44,872 nt of DNA from Gemmatimonadota bacterium (GTDB lineage Bacteria > Gemmatimonadota > Gemmatimonadetes > Gemmatimonadales > Gemmatimonadaceae). The stretch is from the NCBI GenBank assembly GCA_003223455.1, contig QHVE01000059.1:1-44872 (forward strand), given 5' to 3'. This document shows, piece by piece, positions 38,549 through 44,872 of the stretch. The notes below the pieces were generated by a model. It was not told the DNA's origin. It saw nothing but the letters and a program-made list of their open reading frames with translations, and searched no databases. A program made the position numbers and the translations under genes. Position 1 is the stretch's first letter, and every line of letters begins with the position of its first letter.

Positions 38549-39860
38549 ATGGTGGAGCGTCGCGGCTCACGCGGCCGATCGGGGGGACCATCGCTCTTCG
38601 CCGCGGCGGCTCCGCCACAACCGCTCGCGGCACGAATGCGCCCGCGGACGCTCGACGAGTTCGTCGGCCAGCAGCATCTCCTGGCGTCGGGAATGCCGCT
38701 GCGCGAGAGCATCGAGCGAGGGAGCGTCTCGTCGATGGTGTTCTGGGGACCGCCGGGCACGGGGAAGACGACGCTCGCGCGGCTCGTCGCTCGCTACACC
38801 GACCGTGAGTTCGTCTCCTTCTCCGCGGTCACGGAGGGGGTGCCACGCGTGCGCGAGATCGTGCGCGAGGCGGAGGACCGTCGAGAGACCGGCCGCGGCA
38901 CGATCCTGTTCGCCGACGAGATCCACCGCTTCAACAAGGCACAGCAGGATGCTTTCCTCCCGCACGTGGAGGCGGGAACCATCACGCTGATCGGTGCGAC
39001 GACGGAGAACCCGAGCTTCGAGATCGTGGGCGCGCTGCTGTCACGCGTCCGCGTGTTCGTGCTGCGGCTACTCTCGCCGACGGACGTCGCTGGACTCATG
39101 CGGCGCGCGCTGGGGGATCGATGCGCGACGCGCGCTCACGGTGCTCGAAGCGGCGGCCGATCACGTCGGGACGGGCGGAGTGCTCACGCTCGAGGTGGTA
39201 CGACAGGCCGCGCAGCTCCGATTCTCGCACTACGACAAGGGTGGCGAGGAGACGTACAACATCCTCAGCGCATTCCACAAATCGTTGCGGGGCAGTGATC
39301 CCCAGGCGGCACTGTTCTGGATGGCGCGCATGCTCGAGGGCGGACAGGATCCGATGGTGATCTTCCGTCGCGCGATCGCGATGGCGGCCGAGGACATCGG
39401 ACTCGCGGACCCGGAGGCATTGAAGCTCGCCGTGGCCGCCCGCGACGCGTTCCACATGCTCGGGGCGCCGGAGGGATACCTTCCGATGTCGCAGATGGTG
39501 ATCTATCTCGCCACGGCGCCGAAGTCGAACAGCAGCAAGGTCGCATTGGATCAGGCGATGGCGGCCGCGCAGGAGCACCCTGCGGCACAGGTCCCGCTCC
39601 ACATCCGCAATGCGCCGACGATGCTCATGAAGGAACTGGGCTATCACGAGGGGTATCAGTACGCGCATGCCGTTCCGGAGGCATACATCCCGCAAGACTA
39701 CCTCCCCGCGGCATTGGCTGGATCGGCGTTCTACACGCCGGGACCATTCGGCTTCGAGAAGGAGATCGCGAAGCGGCTGGCCTGGTGGGAAGAGCTGCGC
39801 GCACGGGCGCAGGAGGAGCCGTCGCGCGAATCCGGCCAGGAACCGTCAACAGAGGAGTGA
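38549..39860 (+). pseudogene. rarA: RarA/MgsA replication-associated AAA+ ATPase with internal deletion and frameshift
   Basis: RarA acts at stalled replication forks. Frame 2 from 38549 encodes the N-terminal AAA+ core: [15 protein letters not shown], Walker [10 protein letters not shown], Walker [17 protein letters not shown], sensor 1 [11 protein letters not shown] and [17 protein letters not shown]. At about 39117-39120 it leaves the family sequence; the frame ending at 39860 continues with [17 protein letters not shown], then the lid and tetramerisation region ([58 protein letters not shown]). Compared with E. coli RarA as I remember it, about 24 residues are absent between ALGD and DARRAL, so this is a deletion of roughly 70-75 bases that also shifts frame. 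The gene is broken unless this is an assembly fault. Confidence 0.85.
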
Positions 39861-39862
39861 AC

Positions 39863-40342
39863 ATGCGTCGTCTGATGTTGGGCGTGGTATCGGCCGCGAT
39901 CGTGGCCACGACGGGGTGCAGTGCGATCGGACGGCAGGCATTCAAGCAGCCGGTCGTCCAGCTGAGGGACGTGCGCGTCAACGGCGTCGGGCTGACCGGT
40001 GGGAACCTCGACGTGCGACTGAGCGTCTACAACCCGAACGGTTATCGACTGGATGCGACGCGGATGTCGTACAACGTGATCGTCGGCGACAGCGTGCGGT
40101 TCGCGAACGGAACGATGGACACGCGGTTCACGGTGAACGGCAATGACTCGAATGTGGTGACGATTCCGGTGAGCTTCACCTATTCCGGCATCGGCGCTGC
40201 GGGACGGCAGCTCCTCAACACCGGTGGCGTGAACTATCGCGTGGCCGGCGACGTCGTCATCGGCACCGTGGTCGGCAACTTCACCGTCCCGTACAGCTCC
40301 ACCGGGCGATTCAACGCGCTCGGCGGCACCACACGCCAGTAG
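39863..40342 (+). CDS. LEA type 2 (WHy-domain) lipoprotein
   Basis: A 159-residue predicted lipoprotein: signal peptide MRRLMLGVVSAAIVATTGC with Cys19, then an Ig-like late-embryogenesis-abundant type 2 fold. LEA-2/WHy hallmarks are LRDVRVNGVGLTGGNLDVRLSVYNPNGYRLD followed by MSYNVIVGDSVRFANG and IPVSFTYSGI. Such proteins are found in plants and bacteria in desiccation or stress contexts; in bacteria the exact role is mostly unknown. ATG 39863 has AGAGGAG immediately upstream (39851-39857). It follows the broken rarA with two bases between, and hflX follows. Confidence 0.85.
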   Translation: MRRLMLGVVSAAIVATTGCSAIGRQAFKQPVVQLRDVRVNGVGLTGGNLDVRLSVYNPNGYRLDATRMSYNVIVGDSVRFANGTMDTRFTVNGNDSNVVTIPVSFTYSGIGAAGRQLLNTGGVNYRVAGDVVIGTVVGNFTVPYSSTGRFNALGGTTRQ

Positions 40343-40403
40343 AGGTCACACCATCGCACGCGATCTGATCACCGTAGCGCCGCCCGTCGAGCGCGCGCTC
40401 CTC

Positions 40404-41654
40404 GTGGGAGCGCCGCTCAAGCGGGCCGGCGCGCGCAAGTCGCTCGACGAGCACTTGCGAGAGCTCGAACGATTGGCCGACACCGCCGGCGCGGTCGTGG
40501 TCGGCGAGCTCACACAGCAGCTCGACCGACCACACCCCGGCACGTACCTCGGCAAGGGCAAGCTGGAAGAGCTCAAGACGATGGTGCGCGACAAGGACGC
40601 GTCGCTCATCATCTTCGACGACGAGCTGACGCCGAGTCAGGGGAATACCGTGGAGCAGACGCTCGGCACGCGCGTCGTGGACCGCGCGGAGCTCATTCTC
40701 GACATCTTCGCCACCCGGGCGCGCTCGAGCGAGGCGAAGATGCAGGTGGAGCTGGCGCAACTCGAGTACACGCTGCCCCGGCTCACGCGGATGTGGACCC
40801 ACCTCGAGAAGTTCCGCGGCGGCATCGGCGTTCGCGGTCCCGGCGAGACCCAGCTGGAGACGGATCGACGGCTGATCAACCACCGCATCAAGCTCCTCAA
40901 GGAGCGGCTCTCACACGTGCAGCAGAATCGTGCCGTCCAGCGGCAGTCGCGCGTCGGTTCGTTCAAGGCCTCGCTCGTGGGCTACACGAACGCGGGCAAG
41001 TCGTCGATCCTCCGCGGCATGACGGGAAGCAACGACGTGCACGTCGAGGATCGCCTGTTCGCCACGCTCGACCCGCTCACACGCGAAGTGGATCTCGGCG
41101 AGAATGCGCGCGTGCTGCTGACCGACACCGTGGGCTTCATTCGCAAGCTGCCGCACCATCTCGTCGCTTCGTTCCGCGCGACGCTCGAGGAGACGCGCGA
41201 CGCCGATCTGCTCCTGCACGTGGTCGATGCCAGCCATCCGCTCTGGGAGGAGCAGCGGCAGGTCGTCGATCAGGTGCTGCTCGATCTCGAGCTGCACGAA
41301 CAGCCCATGCTCCTCGTCTTCAACAAGACCGACCTGCTCGACGAAGGGGCGCTGCTTCACCTCCAGGAGCGGGTGCTCGGTCTCGTTCCGAGCGCGATCT
41401 TCGTCAACACCGTTTCGGACGAGGCGCTCGACCCACTCCGTCGCGCGTTGCGCCACGCCGTGCGCGCAAGGCGCCCGGTCGCCGAGGTCTGGCTTTCCTC
41501 GGCGGATGGCCGGATGCTCGCCGAGATCCACGCGCAAGGCGAGGTGCTCGAGCAGCGGACGGAGGGTGACCAACTCGTCGTGCGTGCACGACTGCCGGAG
41601 CGCCTGCGCGGACGACTCGAGCAGGCGGGGGCGCGGATCACGACGCCGGCGTGA
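40404..41654 (+). CDS. hflX: Ribosome-associated GTPase HflX
   Basis: HflX is a GTPase that splits stalled 70S ribosomes. From GTG 40404 the product is 416 residues with the HflX N-terminal domain (DTAGAVVVGELTQ, GTYLGKGKLEEL, DDELTPSQ, VVDRAELILDIFATRARS), the coiled linker (GGIGVRGPGETQLETDRRLI), and the G domain: G1 GYTNAGKSS, G3 DTVGFIRKLP and G4 NKTDL. The family opening ERALLVGAPL begins six residues before this GTG and is encoded in frame from at least 40389, so the true start is probably upstream. The only candidates there are non-standard: ATC at 40353, with AGAGG (40341-40345) seven bases before it, or CTG at 40365. Confidence 0.93.
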   Translation: MGAPLKRAGARKSLDEHLRELERLADTAGAVVVGELTQQLDRPHPGTYLGKGKLEELKTMVRDKDASLIIFDDELTPSQGNTVEQTLGTRVVDRAELILDIFATRARSSEAKMQVELAQLEYTLPRLTRMWTHLEKFRGGIGVRGPGETQLETDRRLINHRIKLLKERLSHVQQNRAVQRQSRVGSFKASLVGYTNAGKSSILRGMTGSNDVHVEDRLFATLDPLTREVDLGENARVLLTDTVGFIRKLPHHLVASFRATLEETRDADLLLHVVDASHPLWEEQRQVVDQVLLDLELHEQPMLLVFNKTDLLDEGALLHLQERVLGLVPSAIFVNTVSDEALDPLRRALRHAVRARRPVAEVWLSSADGRMLAEIHAQGEVLEQRTEGDQLVVRARLPERLRGRLEQAGARITTPA

Positions 41655-41707
41655 GGTGCTCGCTGGCGCCCGTTTTCCGGGCTCCGGCAGGCCGTTACCT
41701 TTGGGCG

Positions 41708-43384
41708 GTGCCCATCCTCACTCCTTCGATCCGACGCGCCGTCCTGCGCGCCGTGACCGCGGTTGCGCTGGCAGGCGTGTGCGCACAGGCACAGGGGACA
41801 GGCACGATCCCGATGTCGGATCCGGCGTACGTGGATCTCGACCGGCTCGACCAGCTGGGGTTCCTGGACTCGGTCATCGTCGGTCAGCGACCGTACTCGC
41901 GCCGCGAGATCGGCCGGATCCTGCGCGTGGCGCGAGAGCGCTCCAACCGGCTCGGGGAGCGCAGCCACTCACTGTTGATCACGGATCTCGAGCTGTCCAT
42001 CGGGGACGGGATTCTACGCCGTCTCGAGATTCGTTTCTCGCGCGAAATCGAGGAGCCGCCGTCCACCGATCCGGTGCTGGCGCCGCTCGAAGATGTTCGG
42101 CCATACGTGTACTACACCGATGCGACACGACGCCCCTTCGTCGGGACGTTCGGCAGCCCGCTCGAGGCGACGACAGGCTCGCTCATTCCCCGTCGATTGT
42201 CGACGTACTACCTGCCCGGATGGACACTCGGCGTGGACCTCGCGCACCGGCTGGAGCCGACAGGCTGGCTCGCGTTCACGCTCCGCGAGCGCGCCGAGTA
42301 CGTCTGGGCGAAGGACACCCTGCTCGAGGGCGGCTTCGCGGAGATCCTGCTGGGGAGCGTGCGCGCGCGCGCCTACAACGTCGCGGTGGAAGTCGGACGC
42401 TCGCAGCTCTCGTGGGCGCAGTCGCCGGACGAAGGATTGTTCATCGCGGCGGACGCCCCCGCACTCGATCTGGTCTCCATTGCGGCCGACGAGCCGTTCC
42501 GGCTTCCCAGTGTGCTCAAGGTGCTGGGTCCGACGAAGGCCACACTATTCGTTGCGGATCTCGGGCCGAGCCAGGTGCGCTCTCGCTCCAAGCTGCTCGG
42601 ATACAAGGTGAGCATCGCGCCGAGCAGACGCGTGGAGCTCGGCGCGAGCTACCTGAACCACTTCGGCGGCGAGGGCGGCCGCCCGTCGTCCGCCGGAGAT
42701 CGGCTGATCGACTTCCTGCCCTTCATCGACATCTTCCGGCGCCATAACTACAGCGATTCATCGGACGTCGATTCGGACAAGCTGCTCGGAGTGGACGGTC
42801 GGCTGCGACTTGGAGGGCTGCACGGGGTGGTCGCGACCGGCGAGCTGCTGATCGACGACTTCGACGTCCACCGCCTGTCGCAACTGTTCGCAGGCTATGG
42901 CAGTCAGGCGTTCGGCCTGACGGTGCCACGATTCGTCTCGCCGCTGCTCTCGTTGAAGCTGACGGCGAAGCACATGGGCATCCTGACGTACACCCACGGC
43001 GCCCTCACCAATGGCATCACGACGCGCGGCCGTCTGATCGGCGACGAGCTCGGCCCGGACGCCAAGGCGTTCGGCGCGCGGCTCACGTGGCAGCCGGTCG
43101 CGGAGGCGAGCCTCAGCCTCGAGGGCCGCAGCGCGATCTACAGCAATGCGCAGTACGCGACCTACTACGCCGACCCGCCGGAAAACTCGCGGTTCGTCGT
43201 GCAGAAAATCAGCCGCACCTCCGACGAGCTCCGCGATCGCCTCGGCGCGCACCTCCTCATTCAGTGGGAGGCGGGGCCCTCCATCTCCGCGCGGTTCGTG
43301 ACCGAGCGCGTCCGCAACTTCGAGTTCCAGGGATTTCGGCGCACGGTCTCGGGCGCGGAACTCAGCGCACACTTTCCCTTCTAG
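41708..43384 (+). CDS. Wzi-like capsule assembly outer-membrane protein
   Basis: A 558-residue predicted outer-membrane barrel. From GTG 41708 the product begins with a signal peptide (PSIRRAVLRAVTAVALAGVCAQA, cleavage near residue 30). A helical segment follows (DRLDQLGFLDSVIVGQRPYSRREIGRIL), then many amphipathic strands, and the chain ends with Phe in HFPF, as expected for a BamA substrate. The N-terminal layout and internal motif LEVGRSQLSWAQSPDEGLFI-type strands resemble the Wzi lectin, which attaches capsule to the cell surface. An earlier GTG at 41651 overlaps the hflX stop but would bury the signal peptide behind 19 residues. A TACCTT box at 41696-41701 lies six bases upstream of GTG 41708. 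Confidence 0.78.
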   Translation: MPILTPSIRRAVLRAVTAVALAGVCAQAQGTGTIPMSDPAYVDLDRLDQLGFLDSVIVGQRPYSRREIGRILRVARERSNRLGERSHSLLITDLELSIGDGILRRLEIRFSREIEEPPSTDPVLAPLEDVRPYVYYTDATRRPFVGTFGSPLEATTGSLIPRRLSTYYLPGWTLGVDLAHRLEPTGWLAFTLRERAEYVWAKDTLLEGGFAEILLGSVRARAYNVAVEVGRSQLSWAQSPDEGLFIAADAPALDLVSIAADEPFRLPSVLKVLGPTKATLFVADLGPSQVRSRSKLLGYKVSIAPSRRVELGASYLNHFGGEGGRPSSAGDRLIDFLPFIDIFRRHNYSDSSDVDSDKLLGVDGRLRLGGLHGVVATGELLIDDFDVHRLSQLFAGYGSQAFGLTVPRFVSPLLSLKLTAKHMGILTYTHGALTNGITTRGRLIGDELGPDAKAFGARLTWQPVAEASLSLEGRSAIYSNAQYATYYADPPENSRFVVQKISRTSDELRDRLGAHLLIQWEAGPSISARFVTERVRNFEFQGFRRTVSGAELSAHFPF

Positions 43385-43395
43385 GTCGCGCGCGC

Positions 43396-44514
43396 GTGCG
43401 GGTGGCGCTCGTCTGCGACTGGTTTCTACCACGACAGGGCGGCATCGAGCTGCACCTGCGAGACCTCGCGGTCACACTGCGCGAGGCGGGACTGGATGCG
43501 CGCATCGTGACGACGACGCGCGGCGACCCGGTGGTGGAGGGGATCCCCGTGCACCGCGTGCACACGCCGCTCATGCCGGGCGCGGGGTTCGCGTTCTGGC
43601 CCGGTGCGTTGGGCGAGATCGAACGGGTGATCCGTGAGGAGGAGTTCAACGTCGTGCACGCACACGCGAGCGTCGTGTCTCCGGTCGCCTTCGCGGGCGC
43701 ACTCGCGGCGCGTCGGGCCGGACTCCCGTCACTCCTCACCTTTCACTCGATGCTGCACCGATCGTCGTTCTTCCTGGGCGCCAGCGAAGCGCTGTTCGCC
43801 TGGAACCAGGGTGGCATCGTGCTGAGCGCCGTGAGCAGCGTGGTGGCGGAGCAGGTGGCGCGATGGATTCCGGGTGCGAGCGTCGGCGTGCTGCCGAATG
43901 GCCTCGACACGCGCTTCTGGCGAGCACGCCCGAACGAACCAGCGAATGGCGAGATCGTGTTCGCCTCCGCCATCCGGCTCTCGAGAAAGAAGCGTCCCCT
44001 GCGACTCGTGCGGGCATTCGCGGATGCGGTGCGGTTCGTCGCCGGAGCTCCGGCCATGCGACTCGTGGTGGCCGGCTCTGGACCGGAGGCGGTGCCGATG
44101 CGCCGGCTGGCCGACGAGCTCGGAGTCGGGGCGCGCGTCGAGCTCGCGGGGCAACTGTCGCGTCGCGCGCTGCGCGATCTGTACGCTCGCTCACACGCGT
44201 TCGTGCTGCCAAGCGAGCGCGAGTCGTTCGGTATCGCCGCACTGGAGGCGAGGACGGCCGGCCTCCCGGTAATCGCGATGCTCGCGAGCGGCGTGCGGGA
44301 TTTCGTGCGTCAGGGGATCGACGGCCTGCTCGCGCGCGACGACGCGGAGCTCACACGGCACATCTCGCGTCTCGCACTCGATGCGCCGTTCCGCGAATAC
44401 GTCCGACATCGCAACGCGTCGGTCGTACCGCCGTACGACTGGCGCGACGTACGTGCGACGCATCTCGAGCTCTATGCACTGGCCGCAGCGCGGCATACGA
44501 CCGCCCGTGGGTAA
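43396..44514 (+). CDS. GT4-family glycosyltransferase
   Basis: A 372-residue GT-B glycosyltransferase of family 4. The N-terminal half starts VRVALVCDWFLPRQGGIELHLRDLA with the acceptor-side glycine loop, VVHAHASVVSP and TFHSMLHR. The C-terminal half has the nucleotide-sugar site: VGVLPNGLDTRFW, FASAIRLSRKKRP, VVAGSGPE, and the E-x7-E motif in ERESFGIAALEA. This architecture matches retaining enzymes such as PimA/RfaB-type mannosyl-, galactosyl- or glucosyltransferases; the donor cannot be told. GTG 43396 is 11 bases after the Wzi-like gene, which suggests a role in surface polysaccharide or lipid glycosylation. It converges with the minus-strand gene at the window edge, 15 bases apart. Confidence 0.9.
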   Translation: MRVALVCDWFLPRQGGIELHLRDLAVTLREAGLDARIVTTTRGDPVVEGIPVHRVHTPLMPGAGFAFWPGALGEIERVIREEEFNVVHAHASVVSPVAFAGALAARRAGLPSLLTFHSMLHRSSFFLGASEALFAWNQGGIVLSAVSSVVAEQVARWIPGASVGVLPNGLDTRFWRARPNEPANGEIVFASAIRLSRKKRPLRLVRAFADAVRFVAGAPAMRLVVAGSGPEAVPMRRLADELGVGARVELAGQLSRRALRDLYARSHAFVLPSERESFGIAALEARTAGLPVIAMLASGVRDFVRQGIDGLLARDDAELTRHISRLALDAPFREYVRHRNASVVPPYDWRDVRATHLELYALAAARHTTARG

Positions 44515-44529
44515 CCGGCGGCGGTCGAC

Positions 44530-44872
44530 TCAGCGGTCGCGCATGGCCGCGAGCAGACCCGGAAGCGCGAGAGCGATGAAATAGCACAGGTGCTGCACGA
44601 CCGCGATGCCGAGCGCCTGCTCGAGGGGGACGCCGAGGGGCGTGAGCGCAAACACCACGGCCCCCTCGAACACACCGACGTTGCCCGGTACGATGGGGAG
44701 CAGCGTCGCGAGGTTCAGCACGGCGAGCACGAGGACCGCCGCGGAGATCGGCAGATGCACGCCGAAGGCGCGCTGTACGCACACGATCGCGCCCACCTCG
44801 ACCGCCTTCTTGAGCAGGGCCAGGCCGAGTGCCGGCAGGCCGCGTGAGGGTGAACGCAGGGGATCGAGCGAG
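44530..44872 (-). CDS. C-terminal part of an LPG-synthase-like/UPF0104 membrane protein
   Basis: The minus-strand frame is open from the last bases of the window to a stop at 44532-44530, so only the last 113 residues are present. It has three hydrophobic segments and the family signature LLPIVPGNVGVFEGAVVFAL, followed by GVPLEQALGIAVVQHLCYFI. This matches the lysylphosphatidylglycerol synthase transmembrane (UPF0104) group, which includes flippase-like proteins often found beside glycosyltransferases. The function of this copy cannot be fixed from a fragment. It is convergent with the GT4 gene. Confidence 0.82.
   Translation of the reverse strand, partial: SLDPLRSPSRGLPALGLALLKKAVEVGAIVCVQRAFGVHLPISAAVLVLAVLNLATLLPIVPGNVGVFEGAVVFALTPLGVPLEQALGIAVVQHLCYFIALALPGLLAAMRDR

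Overview
The window looks like chromosomal DNA of a high-GC, diderm bacterium, most likely a member of the Gemmatimonadota. I infer this from the LPS-type outer-membrane genes (tolB-pal-cpoB, lptD, gmhA, a Wzi-like porin), the high GC content, the many GTG/TTG starts that overlap the preceding stop codon (GTGA, TTGA, ATGA), and the gene order around ftsK, recA and alaS. No phage, transposon, CRISPR array, rRNA or tRNA is visible. The window is dense with genes; only one stretch without a gene exceeds 300 bases (29611-29950, between recA and recX), and it is rich in RNA-like structure.

Layout on the plus strand unless stated. 1-5471: envelope block of tolB (3' end only), pal, cpoB, tatC and an lptD interrupted by two frameshifts. 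5532-10993: histidine-utilisation operon hutH-hutU-[radical SAM gene]-hutI, translationally coupled throughout. 11047-15220: a large TPR protein, a trans-polyprenyl diphosphate synthase, a small DUF4321-like membrane protein and tatA, closed by a perfect 32-base palindrome that separates them from the convergent ppiD gene (15293-17119, minus strand). 17294-27953: a second large TPR protein, then aroQ-pepP-accB-pilT-accC-comB-ftsK and an exported protein. This is the familiar aroQ-pepP-(efp)-accB-accC arrangement, but no efp is present and a PilT-family ATPase gene lies between accB and accC.

28081-35345: yraN, recA, a structured intergenic RNA candidate, recX, alaS with an inverted-repeat-rich leader, a small unknown protein, a CpsB-type PHP phosphatase and gmhA. 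35394-35795 (minus strand): an unknown Trp/Cys-rich protein. 35908-44514: cca, an unknown protein, a ZIP metal transporter, a broken rarA, a LEA-type lipoprotein, hflX, a Wzi-like outer-membrane protein and a GT4 glycosyltransferase. The window ends inside a minus-strand flippase-like/LPG-synthase-like membrane protein.

Functionally the window mixes envelope building (Tol-Pal, LptD, PpiD, GmhA, Wzi, CpsB, GT4, LEA lipoprotein), Tat export (tatC and tatA in separate operons), fatty-acid initiation (accB, accC), DNA maintenance (recA, recX, ftsK, rarA, yraN), tRNA functions (alaS, cca) and histidine catabolism. I see no clear-cut new multi-gene system. The best leads are the structured RNA between recA and recX, the radical SAM gene inside the hut operon, pilT inside accB-accC, the palindrome cluster ahead of alaS, and the rarA lesion, which is an apparent internal deletion of about 24 codons rather than a simple base slip.
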